Source: Nitrosomonas sp. HPC101 (GTDB taxonomy: Bacteria > Pseudomonadota > Gammaproteobacteria > Burkholderiales > Nitrosomonadaceae). Taken from it: a DNA stretch of 64,000 nt. A program made the position numbers and the translations under genes. The stretch lies in contig NZ_QRCC01000010.1 in NCBI RefSeq assembly GCF_009833125.1, positions 186,001-250,000 on the forward strand. Reading direction: 5' to 3'. Positions 8,676-16,927 of the stretch are shown piece after piece. The notes beneath the pieces are model-generated. The model was not told the DNA's origin and did no database searches. It saw only the letters and a list, made by a program, of their open reading frames with translations. Positions within the stretch are counted from its first letter, which is position 1; each line of letters starts with the position of its first letter.

Positions 8676-9782
8676 TCAGTAAACAATTACCGATCGAATC
8701 GATTCGCCAGCTTCCATCAATTTGAAGCCTTCGTTGATGTCTTCCAGCTTCAATGTGTGTGTGATCAACGGGTCGATGCTGATTTTGCCATCCATGTACC
8801 AATCGACAATGCGCGGCACATCCGAGCGGCCGCGTGCGCCACCAAAGGCAGAGCCTTCCCATTTTCTGCCGGTAACGAGCTGGAACGGACGGGTACTGAT
8901 CTCGGCGCCGGCTTCTGCCACGCCGATGATGATGCTGCGCCCCCAGCCCTTGTGCGTACATTCCAGCGCCTGGCGCATGACCGTGGTGTTGCCGATGCAT
9001 TCAAAACTGTAATCTGCACCACCGTCAGTCAGTTGTATCACCGCGTCAATTGTGTTTTCCACCTGGCCCGGATGAATGAAATGCGTCATGCCGAACTGGC
9101 GACCCAATGCTTCCCGCTCGGGATTGATGTCAATACCGATGATTTTGTCAGCACCCGCCATGCGTGCACCCTGAATCACGTTCAGACCGATTCCACCCAG
9201 TCCGAATACAGCGACGTTCGCTCCGACTTCTACTTTGGCAGTAAACAGTACTGCACCAATGCCGGTAGTCACACCACAGCCGATATAACAGGCTTTATCA
9301 AAAGGTGCATCTTCACGAATCTTTGCCAAAGCAATTTCAGGAACAACAATGTAATTGGAAAAAGTCGAGGTCCCCATATAGTGCATAATTGGTTTGCCGT
9401 TGAGCGAGAAGCGCGAGGTCCCGTCCGGCATCAGGCCGCGTCCCTGTGTTGTGCGAATCGCCTGGCACAGATTGGTTTTACGCGAGAGGCAGTATTTGCA
9501 GGCCCGACATTCCGGCGTATATAGGGGAATAACGTGGTCACCCGGACGGAGCGATTTGACGCCCGCACCGGTTTCAACCACGATACCGGCACCTTCATGG
9601 CCGAGGATGGCTGGGAACAGCCCTTCCGGATCCGCGCCGGACAGCGTGTAATAATCAGTATGACAAATCCCCGTCGCTTTGATTTCAACCAGCACTTCGC
9701 CTGCGCGGGGGCCGGCGAGATCGACTTCTTCAATGGTAAGTGGCTGGCCGGCCTGCCAAGCGACTGCTGCGCGTGTTTTCAT
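8676..9782 (-). CDS. frmA: S-(hydroxymethyl)glutathione dehydrogenase / class III alcohol dehydrogenase
   Basis: A 368-residue zinc alcohol dehydrogenase that oxidises S-hydroxymethylglutathione with NAD. Visible: [17 protein letters not shown] (catalytic-zinc Cys, residues about 38-55), GHEGAGIV, the structural-zinc cysteines in [15 protein letters not shown], and the Rossmann motif [18 protein letters not shown] near residue 190. ATG at 9782 gives the canonical [10 protein letters not shown] with AAGGAC upstream; the frame extends to 9845, but that part has no family match. It forms an operon with fghA. Confidence 0.95.
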   Translation of the reverse strand: MKTRAAVAWQAGQPLTIEEVDLAGPRAGEVLVEIKATGICHTDYYTLSGADPEGLFPAILGHEGAGIVVETGAGVKSLRPGDHVIPLYTPECRACKYCLSRKTNLCQAIRTTQGRGLMPDGTSRFSLNGKPIMHYMGTSTFSNYIVVPEIALAKIREDAPFDKACYIGCGVTTGIGAVLFTAKVEVGANVAVFGLGGIGLNVIQGARMAGADKIIGIDINPEREALGRQFGMTHFIHPGQVENTIDAVIQLTDGGADYSFECIGNTTVMRQALECTHKGWGRSIIIGVAEAGAEISTRPFQLVTGRKWEGSAFGGARGRSDVPRIVDWYMDGKISIDPLITHTLKLEDINEGFKLMEAGESIRSVIVY

Positions 9783-9858
9783 GACGGAAAAGTCCTTATG
9801 GGAAGTTGGATGAAAGGGGTCATTGTATGTGACTGATGCGACCATGTAACCCGATTCT

Positions 9859-9880
9859 TTTAAGGAGCCTCTGCAAAAAC
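9859..9880. repeat. MITE-family end fragment
   Basis: TTAAGGAGCCTCTGCAAAAAC resembles the outer ends of the MITE-like elements elsewhere in the window. It lies between the dehydrogenase and the methyltransferase gene. No partner end is obvious next to it. Confidence 0.35.
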
Positions 9881-10021
9881 CGTAGATGTGCCATGTGCAC
9901 CATATTATTTACTAATCGGGAATTCAAGCATAGGGTAACGGCGAGGGTATGATGTCATTGCATGTCGTTTGGTAAAACTGCGGATGGTGGGCTTGTGTTT
10001 CAACATGGTGCCCGTCCGCTT

Positions 10022-10744
10022 TTACCCGTGTAGTAAAAATACCGTTGGTTTTTTTTGCATATCCGGCCAGTTGCCGGATCGCCACTCGCCTATTGTCCGG
10101 GTCAGAACCAGCTCATTGCTCTGTGTCAGGTTGCAGGCCACACATAAATCCGTTTGCGTGTGGCATTGCTGCGCCAGCGCCTCCAGCAATTTCAGGTTAC
10201 GGTAAGGCGTCTCAATAAAAATCTGGGTTTCATCTGCCGCAATGGCGCTTCTTTCCAGTTCGAGAATCTTGCGATTACGCGAATCCCGGGCAACTGGCAG
10301 ATAGCCATGAAAACGAAATCGCTGGCCGTTCAATCCAGAGGCCATCAATGCCAGCAGAATGGAAGAAGGGCCAACAAACGGCACCACTCGGATTTGCCTG
10401 CGATGCGCCAGCCGCACAAGCGCTCCGCCAGGGTCAGCAACCGCCGGGCAGCCCGCCTCGGATAACAAACCCACATCCTCCCCGGCCAGCAGAGGCACCA
10501 GCAACGCTTCCAGTTCGCCAGCCGGGGTGTGTTCATCCAACACTTCCAGCTTGAGTGTTTGCACTGCCCGCTGCGGGTTGATCAATTTGAGAAAATGGCG
10601 AGCCGTTTTCGGATGCTCAACAATGAACTGATCCAGCAAATTCACGCGCTGTATCACTTCTGTCGGCAGTATTTGAACGAGATCGCTTTCACCCAGGGGC
10701 GTCGGGATCAGATAAAGGGTACCGTGGGGCTTCACACTTGCCAA
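10022..10744 (-). CDS. Tetrapyrrole-methylase-family SAM methyltransferase (RsmI-like)
   Basis: A 240-residue protein of the corrin/porphyrin methylase fold, resembling RsmI (16S rRNA C1402 2'-O-methyltransferase) in GTLYLIPTPLGE at the N-terminus and in GLLSEAGCPAVADPGGALVRLAH (residues about 93-115). It is shorter than typical RsmI and is better called an RsmI-like paralogue; the substrate is unknown. The stop codon of apaG (TGA) is directly followed by its TTG start with no intervening base; no earlier in-frame start is possible. A GTG three codons later is an alternative. Translation is probably coupled to apaG. Confidence 0.8.
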   Translation of the reverse strand: MASVKPHGTLYLIPTPLGESDLVQILPTEVIQRVNLLDQFIVEHPKTARHFLKLINPQRAVQTLKLEVLDEHTPAGELEALLVPLLAGEDVGLLSEAGCPAVADPGGALVRLAHRRQIRVVPFVGPSSILLALMASGLNGQRFRFHGYLPVARDSRNRKILELERSAIAADETQIFIETPYRNLKLLEALAQQCHTQTDLCVACNLTQSNELVLTRTIGEWRSGNWPDMQKKPTVFLLHG

Positions 10745-11128
10745 TCAGTGCAGCACGCGCGGCACGCTCAGAATGAATTCCGGAATATCCGCCGAAAAAT
10801 GGAGACCGTCTTCCGCCACCATCTGGTAGGAACCCTTCATTGTGCCTGCCATGGATGAAATAGCAGTGCCACTGGTGTATTCAAAGCTACTACCCGGCTT
10901 GAGCAAGGGTTGCTCGCCCACCACACCCAGGCCACGCACCTCGCGCACCTCTCCTTCTCCGTTGTTGATAATCCAGTGGCGACTCATCAGTTGCGCAGCC
11001 ACGCTGCCGATATTGTGGATGGTAATAGTGTAGGCGAACACATGCTGTTCTGCCTCTGGATCAGACTGATCCGGCAAATACGTCGTGCGTACTTCCACCT
11101 TGATGTTATATTTCTGTTCGTTTGTCAT
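10745..11128 (-). CDS. apaG: ApaG family protein
   Basis: A 127-residue protein with the complete ApaG fold: YNIKVEVRTTYLPDQSDPE at the N-terminus, then FAYTITIHNIGSVAAQLMSR and HWIINNGEGEVREVRGLGVVG, followed by PGSSFEYTSGTAISSMAG and the MKGSYQM segment. ApaG is linked genetically to cobalt/magnesium efflux and Ap4A metabolism, but its biochemical activity is unsettled. It is the first gene of a two-gene leftward operon with the RsmI-like methyltransferase. Confidence 0.95.
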   Translation of the reverse strand: MTNEQKYNIKVEVRTTYLPDQSDPEAEQHVFAYTITIHNIGSVAAQLMSRHWIINNGEGEVREVRGLGVVGEQPLLKPGSSFEYTSGTAISSMAGTMKGSYQMVAEDGLHFSADIPEFILSVPRVLH

Positions 11129-11302
11129 GCGGCGTATTCCACACTATTTTGTGGCTGGCAGCAAGCCGTCCATCTGCCAAAGTTACTTGTCACATTACTG
11201 CAACGCAATTTTTCATCATGATATCAATATATTAGATTCAATTTCTAATCATGCAGTAAAGATTTCCAGTCCTCCTGCCGTACTCACGCCAGCAACATGC
11301 TG

Positions 11303-11390
11303 TAACCGACAAAGGCTAACCAGTCGTAAGGCTGGGGCGCAAAGTCACCGATCCTGATTGATCTCGGGAAAGCGGGGCTGCCGAAGTTTG
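11303..11390 (+). promoter_or_regulatory. Cyclic-di-GMP-I (GEMM) riboswitch
   Basis: The sequence matches the GEMM-I aptamer point by point: AAAGGCTAACC at 11311, a P2 stem CAGTC/GGCTG closed by the GNRA tetraloop GTAA (11321-11334), the hallmark GGGGCGCAAAGTCACCGA at 11334-11351, a P3 arm ending TCTCGGGAAAG, and the closing GCGGGGCTGCCGAAG at 11372-11386. It ends about 70 bases before the ATG of the secreted subtilase. A T-run after GTCGG at 11426-11435 may belong to an expression platform, but I could not fix the alternative pairing. The direction of control is therefore unknown. Confidence 0.88.
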
Positions 11391-11461
11391 CAACCATTGT
11401 TCAATCCGGTATGCGTGCTACAGAGTCGGTTTTTGTAATCCATCTCTACAAGGAGCCACGC

Positions 11462-13336
11462 ATGTCAAATGCAAAAGTGACCCGCTTGCCGTTTTTCAGC
11501 GCTTTTCACAATGGCCATGCCATCATTTTTTATCGTTTTTTCAGCTTTTCTTTTCTGTTGATTCTCTTGATTGCTTTCTCCGGCAGCGTTTACGCCACCC
11601 CGGACAAGGAAATCTGGACAGCAGCCAAAGAGAAGTTTGCAGCGGCCAAAGTGAAATTTGTCAGTAAAGCGACTGCTGCTGCTTCCCGCTGGGCAAAAGG
11701 TCGTTTGTTAGTTATTCCGCGCGCCGGATTAACCGCAAAGGAATTTGATAAATCTCTCAAACTGTATGGCGTGAAATCCAGACACAAACTCGCCGGACTG
11801 AATGCACAGGTTTATGAACTGTCCGATGGCGTGGATGAAGTCAAGGTGCTGGAAAAACTCAAGAGAGATCGTCGTTTCAAAGCGGCTGAGCTGGATAGGC
11901 TGGTTGAACCGGCGCAAACTGTCACTGACCCCGCCTTCAACAACAGCTGGGCGCTCCCCAAAATTCAGGCACCCACCGCCTGGGATCTGGCCACTGGTGA
12001 TGGCGTTACCATTGCCATCCTGGATACCGGTGTGGATAGCACACACCCGGATCTTGCCGCCAACATGATTCCGGGATGGAATATTTACAGCAATAACGAA
12101 GATACCAGCGATGTTTATGGTCATGGCACCAAAGTAGCCGGCGCAGCCGCTGCGGCTGCCAATAATGGCACTGGCAGTGTCGGAGTTGCCTGGAATGCGC
12201 GCATCCTGCCGGTACGTATTTCCATGCCTGATGGCCGCGCCTATTTGAGCGACATAGCCAGAGGTATTTACTGGGCGGCGGATAACGGCGCCAAAGTGGC
12301 CAATCTCAGTTACGGCGGCGTGGATAGTATTACGGTGCAATCCGCCGCCAACTACATGCGCAGCAAGGGGGGGGTCGTCGTCATGTCCGCCGGCAACTCC
12401 GGTACGCTGAACAGCTTTCCGCCCAGCGAAGCCATCGTCGTCGCCTCCGCTACGGATCGCAACGATGCCCGTGCCAGCTGGTCCAGTTACGGTCCTTATG
12501 TGGACGTGGCAGCACCCGGCGTCAGTATTTACACCACTACCAGAGGTGGTGGATATGCCTATGTTTCCGGTACTTCTTTCTCCAGCCCGATTGTGGCTGC
12601 CACCACCGCGCTGCTGTTTTCCATCAACCCGGATCTCGCTCCGGCGGATATTGACCAGATACTGGTCACCGCCTCGGAAGATCTCGGTGATCCCGGATTT
12701 GATCAAATCTTTGGCAACGGCCGCATCAATGCCGCCAATGCTGTTAACGCCGCTCACACCCGTCTGAGCGCGGACCAAATCGCTCCGGCCATCAGTATTG
12801 CTTCCCCCACGGGCGGCACTGCCTCGGGTAACGTACCGGTAGATGTCAATTATTCTGACAACAAAGGTGTGGTGCGTGTCGATCTGTATATCAACGACCG
12901 CAAAGCCATCGAAGACACCCAACCACCTTTTGCCTTCGCCTGGGACACTACCACCGTGGCCAATGGCAGTTATACACTGGTTGCGTATGCCTTTGATGCT
13001 GCCGGCAACCAGGGCGCCTCTTCCCCGGTAACAGTCACTGTAAAAAATTCCGACATCACCACTACCGAGCCGCTGACGAAAATTAGGCGATTCAACCTTA
13101 AGGATGGCCAGAAAGTCAGTCGTTATGAAAATATCAGGGTAGCTGCCGACAACAACGCCAGGAAAATCAACTTGAGAATCAATGGCAACCTCATCGCCAC
13201 CGTTGACAATAAATCATTAAATTATCGCTGGAATTCCTGGGAAATTCAGCCGCTTGGCAGCAATATCGCCGTAACCGCAGAAGTACTCAATGCCAGTGGA
13301 GATATCGCCAGCGTAACAGCCATTGTCCAAAACTAG
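11462..13336 (+). CDS. Secreted subtilisin-like serine protease (S8) with C-terminal Ig-like domain
   Basis: A 624-residue exported protease. A long signal/membrane segment (SFSFLLILLIAFSGSVYA) is followed by an inhibitor-I9-like prodomain (residues about 75-145). The S8 catalytic domain has Asp in IAILDTGVDSTHPDL (about 185), His in YGHGTKVAGAAAA (about 220) and Ser in VSGTSFSSPIVAAT (about 375). A bacterial Ig-like domain starts near IASPTGGTASGNVPVDV (residue 445), and a last beta domain ends the protein. ATG at 11462 has AAGGAG upstream; the frame extends to 11411 without such a site. It follows a c-di-GMP riboswitch and ends at a good terminator, so it is a single riboswitch-controlled unit, perhaps acting on surface or matrix proteins. 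Confidence 0.9.
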   Translation: MSNAKVTRLPFFSAFHNGHAIIFYRFFSFSFLLILLIAFSGSVYATPDKEIWTAAKEKFAAAKVKFVSKATAAASRWAKGRLLVIPRAGLTAKEFDKSLKLYGVKSRHKLAGLNAQVYELSDGVDEVKVLEKLKRDRRFKAAELDRLVEPAQTVTDPAFNNSWALPKIQAPTAWDLATGDGVTIAILDTGVDSTHPDLAANMIPGWNIYSNNEDTSDVYGHGTKVAGAAAAAANNGTGSVGVAWNARILPVRISMPDGRAYLSDIARGIYWAADNGAKVANLSYGGVDSITVQSAANYMRSKGGVVVMSAGNSGTLNSFPPSEAIVVASATDRNDARASWSSYGPYVDVAAPGVSIYTTTRGGGYAYVSGTSFSSPIVAATTALLFSINPDLAPADIDQILVTASEDLGDPGFDQIFGNGRINAANAVNAAHTRLSADQIAPAISIASPTGGTASGNVPVDVNYSDNKGVVRVDLYINDRKAIEDTQPPFAFAWDTTTVANGSYTLVAYAFDAAGNQGASSPVTVTVKNSDITTTEPLTKIRRFNLKDGQKVSRYENIRVAADNNARKINLRINGNLIATVDNKSLNYRWNSWEIQPLGSNIAVTAEVLNASGDIASVTAIVQN

Positions 13337-13363
13337 CCGCGCATTTTTCATCTCTCTCCTCAA

Positions 13364-13390
13364 ACGCCCTGTTTCCGCAGGGCGTTTTTT
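13364..13390 (+). terminator. Rho-independent terminator after the subtilase
   Basis: ACGCCCTG-TTTCC-GCAGGGCG is followed directly by six T residues, a textbook hairpin plus U-run 28 bases past the subtilase stop. Confidence 0.92.
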
Positions 13391-13458
13391 GTCGGTGAAA
13401 TTTACATTCACAAAATAAAATAATTGTAAAAGCCAATCAAAACAATAAATTATATTTT

Positions 13459-13474
13459 TGGCATGCTTTGTGCA
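13459..13474 (+). promoter_or_regulatory. rpoN site: Sigma-54 (-24/-12) promoter for the PEP-CTERM gene
   Basis: TGGCATGCTTTGTGCA has GG and GC elements separated by exactly 10 bases and differs from consensus TGGCACGNNNNTTGCW at few positions. Transcription would start near 13485, about 35 bases before the PEP-CTERM ATG. Sigma-54 promoters with PrsK/PrsR-type control are a known theme of PEP-CTERM genes, which supports the call. No enhancer site was identified. Confidence 0.65.
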
Positions 13475-13520
13475 TTATGTTAGTTGAAATAATTTCAATA
13501 ATATACAAGGAAAATTTTCC

Positions 13521-14219
13521 ATGAATACAAACTATTTTGGCACGAGTTTGGCCACACTGATTGGCTCAGCCCTGCTGCTGGCCAATACGGCGTACGCAAC
13601 GCCTTTCACCATCACGTCACAGCTGACGGGTGATCCGCGCCCGGGAAATCCCGATAACCTGATTGTAGATGTCACAATTACTGGCGATACTACCTCCAAT
13701 CAAACTTCCTGGTTAATTGATATTAATTCGACAGCACACCCAAATATCAAGCTGGGTGCGTTTTACTTTAATCTGACCGGGTCATATGCTGACTATAGCT
13801 TTAGTGGCTTTGATCCAACAGGATGGGCAGTGACATCCGGCAGCAACGCAGCTGGATCGGGAAGTGCTGATTTCTTATTTGCAGCGAGTAAATCGACAGG
13901 AAACGTAGAAAATGTTACCAATATGCAGCCTCTAAGCTTTACAGCTACATATACTGGCGCTGGCGGTTTGTTCACCGAAGACATGTTTCTGAATGCCTCC
14001 AATGCAATCTCTAATGATACGGTTCTTGGCCAGGGACAATTAGGCGCGCACTTGCAAAGTCTTACCCCAGGACCAGGAGAGAGTACAAGCGGATTTGCCT
14101 TTGGGAATTATAGAGGCGGTATTACTGATCCTAAGGAGATTCCTGAGCCCACCAGCCTGTTGTTGTTTGGCGCTGGCCTGCTGGGATTGGGCCTGAGCCG
14201 CCGCCGCAAACAGGTCTGA
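13521..14219 (+). CDS. PEP-CTERM sorted extracellular protein
   Basis: A 232-residue exported protein. It has a signal peptide (about residues 1-28, ending NTAYA), a beta-rich middle of unknown family, and a textbook PEP-CTERM tail: EIPEPTSLLLFGAGLLGLG followed by SRRRKQ. Such tails are processed by an exosortase (not in this window) and are typical of bacteria that make exopolysaccharide. The gene has its own -24/-12 promoter and its own terminator. The mature domain was not recognised beyond its choice-of-anchor-like appearance. Confidence 0.9.
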   Translation: MNTNYFGTSLATLIGSALLLANTAYATPFTITSQLTGDPRPGNPDNLIVDVTITGDTTSNQTSWLIDINSTAHPNIKLGAFYFNLTGSYADYSFSGFDPTGWAVTSGSNAAGSGSADFLFAASKSTGNVENVTNMQPLSFTATYTGAGGLFTEDMFLNASNAISNDTVLGQGQLGAHLQSLTPGPGESTSGFAFGNYRGGITDPKEIPEPTSLLLFGAGLLGLGLSRRRKQV

Positions 14220-14262
14220 TCGAAACGGACAACTAATAATCATAAAAGAAACAAACACTCAG

Positions 14263-14287
14263 GCGCCGGGAAACCGGCGCTTTTTTT
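14263..14287 (+). terminator. Rho-independent terminator after the PEP-CTERM gene
   Basis: GCGCCGG-GAAA-CCGGCGC followed by seven T residues; a perfect 7-bp GC-rich stem with a GNRA-type loop. Confidence 0.95.
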
Positions 14288-14621
14288 GTGCGTTTCGTTA
14301 TTCTGCTCTGTAAAGATAGCGCACATTATTCCATTTCCAGGTCAAAACTGGCCTCGTCGGCTTCATCTTGCCGTATTATTCATACTGTCTGCAGTTTGCC
14401 TGCATGTCATTACTGACGAAGCAATCCAGTCACTTCATTTCTTTGAATAATGAATGCATCAGGAGAAAGGAATTGAATGTATTCGGGAGTTTTGAGCAAA
14501 ATTTTACAGTGACGCAAAATCCATCCACTGCTTTTTCCGGATTGTGCGGAGAGGAATACAGGGTGCGATACTCAGGCTCAGGCCGGGGACTTGGCATGCC
14601 TGCCTGGATTGCCGTTCTTGC
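14288..14621. other. Intergenic region, nothing recognised
   Basis: About 330 bases between the PEP-CTERM terminator and the DCC-family gene. Overlapping frames exist but none shows a ribosome-binding site plus family features. It presumably holds the promoter of the downstream gene. Confidence 0.4.
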
Positions 14622-14999
14622 ATGCCCGTCAAGCCGGAAATAAAGGTTTATTACAACTCCGCCTGTCCGGTATGCAAGGCCGGGATTGAGCGTCAGATGA
14701 AGAAAGGCAGCAACTGCGCGATCCAGTGGAACGATGTACACAAGAACAACGGTCTCGTTGCTGAAATCGACTCCGGTCCTGATCTCGAATTCGTCCGGGA
14801 ACGTCTGCATGTGGTTGATGAGAACGGTAATGTCTGGACGGGTTTTGATGCCTTTCTCGTGATTTGGCGAAATTCGCCCGGCGAAGCCTGGAAATCAGCC
14901 GTGCTGGGCCAGCCCGGCATCCGGCATGCGTGTCGCGCTGTCTATAATATCTTTGCGGCAGCGCTGTACAGATGGAACAGATCAGAAAATCACTGGTAG
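14622..14999 (+). CDS. DCC-family thiol-disulfide oxidoreductase-like protein (DUF393)
   Basis: A 125-residue thioredoxin-related protein of the DCC (DUF393) family. The N-terminal KVYYNSACPVCKAGIER carries the CxxC pair (residues about 15-18), and later FDAFLVIWRNSPG fits the family. ATG at 14622 is chosen because the preceding in-frame codons have no family resemblance. It ends 50 bases before the convergent ABC permease gene. The function of the family is not established. Confidence 0.8.
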   Translation: MPVKPEIKVYYNSACPVCKAGIERQMKKGSNCAIQWNDVHKNNGLVAEIDSGPDLEFVRERLHVVDENGNVWTGFDAFLVIWRNSPGEAWKSAVLGQPGIRHACRAVYNIFAAALYRWNRSENHW

Positions 15000-15049
15000 C
15001 CCAACAGCATATTAGAGTAGTGCATATTCGCCGATCACGGTTTCTGGGC

Positions 15050-16252
15050 TCATCGCTTGCCGAGTGCATTGACTGGATCCAGCTTCGCTGCGCGGACTGC
15101 TGGCAATAATCCCGCCAGAATACCGGCCAGTAGCGCAACAGCAATCCCGGCAAAATTGGCCCAAAGAGGGGGCCAGGCGGGTAACTGTGGATATGCCAGA
15201 CGCAGCGCCCAGCTGCCCGCCTGTCCCAGTATGAATCCGCCCAGTGCACCGGCCAGGGAGAGCCAGATGGCTTCAGCCAGAAAAATATAGCGAATGATGG
15301 CGGCTGGAGCGCCGATTGCCTTGAGCAGGCCGATTTCCGCCGTGCGCTGACTGACCGATACCAGCATGACGTTCATCACCAGAATGCCGGCAACAGCGAG
15401 GCTGATGATGGCGATGCCGGCAACTCCCAGTGTCAATGCGCGCAGGATGCGTTCAAATGTGGCCAGCACGGCGTCGTGGGCGATCACGGTGACATCGTCC
15501 TCGCCATCATGACGCTGGATGAGTGTTTGACGGATCGCTTCCCGAGCGCTGTCGATCTCATCGTGATAGCGGATTTCGACCAGCAGCCGGAACAGCGAGG
15601 TGGTGTTGAGCAATGTCTGGGCATGCTGGATTGGAATAATGACCAGTTCGTCCGAGTTGTATCCCATGGATTCGCCTTGCACGGCCATCACGCCGGTGAC
15701 CAGAAAGCGTCGGTCACTCAGGCGAACACGCTGCCCCAGTGCATTGCCATCCGGGAAAAATTCCTGTGCGATCTTTGCACCTAATACAATCTGAGCACTG
15801 CTTTCACTGCTGCTAGAAAGAAACTTGCCCAGAGCAAGTTTCATGTGGCGAATCGGAAAAATATCAGCCGTGGTTCCCATCAGGGTAACTTCCCGCAGTT
15901 TGCCCGCAGCAGAAAGCTCAGCTACACCGACATTCAGGGGCGCGTAACGACTGACTTGCGGCAGTCTTCCCACCCAGTGTGCGTCATCCAGTGTCAGATC
16001 TCTGGGTGTCTGACCCATGACCGCACCCGGAAAACTGCCGGCCGTTTCGGCGCGGCCAGGCATGACAATGACCAGATTGGTGCCGATCGAGGAAAACTCA
16101 TTGACGACATACCGGCGTGCGCCATCTCCCAATGCAGTCAGCATGATGACTGCAGCCACACCCAATGCCATGGCCAGTACGATCAGGAACGAGCGGGCAG
16201 GGTGGCTGGTGAGGGTTTTAAGGGAAAAGCGCAGCAGATCCTGGAATTTCAT
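15050..16252 (-). CDS. MacB/FtsX-type ABC transporter permease
   Basis: About 400 residues with the MacB topology: an N-terminal transmembrane helix (SFLIVLAMALGVAAVIMLTAL, residues about 20-40), a periplasmic MacB_PCD domain, then three C-terminal helices around residues 275, 320 and 365. The segment RTAEIGLLKAIGAP near residue 305 is the FtsX-family coupling motif. It is the last gene of an adaptor-ATPase-permease operon. ATG at 16252 is preceded by an in-frame GTG at 16255; either could initiate. The ATPase stop codon abuts this start, so translation is coupled. The substrate is unknown. Confidence 0.9.
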   Translation of the reverse strand: MKFQDLLRFSLKTLTSHPARSFLIVLAMALGVAAVIMLTALGDGARRYVVNEFSSIGTNLVIVMPGRAETAGSFPGAVMGQTPRDLTLDDAHWVGRLPQVSRYAPLNVGVAELSAAGKLREVTLMGTTADIFPIRHMKLALGKFLSSSSESSAQIVLGAKIAQEFFPDGNALGQRVRLSDRRFLVTGVMAVQGESMGYNSDELVIIPIQHAQTLLNTTSLFRLLVEIRYHDEIDSAREAIRQTLIQRHDGEDDVTVIAHDAVLATFERILRALTLGVAGIAIISLAVAGILVMNVMLVSVSQRTAEIGLLKAIGAPAAIIRYIFLAEAIWLSLAGALGGFILGQAGSWALRLAYPQLPAWPPLWANFAGIAVALLAGILAGLLPAVRAAKLDPVNALGKR

Positions 16253-16255
16253 CAC

Positions 16256-16927
16256 TCATCGCTCGTCGGTTTCGATGCGACCATCGCGCATGGCAATCCG
16301 GCGCCGGGCGCGTAACCCCAGTTCGCGATCATGCGTTACCACGATTAGCGTGGTGCCCGCTTGATTCAGTGCTTCCAGTAATACCATGACTTCCGAGCCG
16401 ATGCGATGATCCAGGTTGCCGGTCGGTTCATCCGCCAGCAACGCAGTGGGGTGCAGGATAGTTGCGCGCGCAATGGCAACTCGCTGGCGTTGTCCGCCGG
16501 ACAGTTCGGCCGGCCGGTGATGTGCGCGATCGCTCAGGTTGAATGCCTGCAATGTTTCCGCAATACGCGCTTTACGTTCTGCCGGAGACATGCCAGTCAG
16601 TATCAGGGGAACTTCAATATTTTCTGCGGCAGTCAGACGAGGAATCAGATGGAAAGATTGGAAAACAAAGCCGATTTTTTCCCTGCGCACTTGTGCTTGT
16701 TCTGTTTCCGACAGTGCAGTGACATCTTTATCATCCAGCAGGTAATGTCCGCTGTCAGGCCGGTCGAGCAGTCCGATGACATTCAGCAGCGTTGATTTAC
16801 CCGATCCGGAGGGCCCCATGATGGAAATGTATTCGCCGGAGTCAATCGTCAGATCAATGTGATCGAGCGCATGGATCGCCTGATCACCCATGTGGAAAAT
16901 GCGGGTGATGCCGGAGAGTTGTATCAT
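16256..16927 (-). CDS. MacB/LolD-type ABC transporter ATP-binding protein
   Basis: A 223-residue ATPase with Walker A ([15 protein letters not shown], residue about 38), Q-loop ([14 protein letters not shown]), signature motif [14 protein letters not shown] (about 142), Walker B ([13 protein letters not shown]) and H-loop (VVTHDRELG). This is the MacB/LolD subfamily, which couples to FtsX-like permeases. Its ATG overlaps the stop of the adaptor gene by four bases (ATGA), and its stop abuts the permease start. The three genes form a tripartite export system whose outer-membrane partner is not adjacent. Confidence 0.95.
   Translation of the reverse strand: MIQLSGITRIFHMGDQAIHALDHIDLTIDSGEYISIMGPSGSGKSTLLNVIGLLDRPDSGHYLLDDKDVTALSETEQAQVRREKIGFVFQSFHLIPRLTAAENIEVPLILTGMSPAERKARIAETLQAFNLSDRAHHRPAELSGGQRQRVAIARATILHPTALLADEPTGNLDHRIGSEVMVLLEALNQAGTTLIVVTHDRELGLRARRRIAMRDGRIETDER

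Noticed and set aside
8463..9524. Rightward 353-codon frame
   Set aside because: It is antisense to frmA and fghA, which have complete catalytic motifs; it shows no domain of its own.
11729..12922. Leftward 397-codon frame
   Set aside because: It is a shadow of the subtilase gene on the opposite strand; composition is repetitive Gly/Ile/Arg with no motifs.
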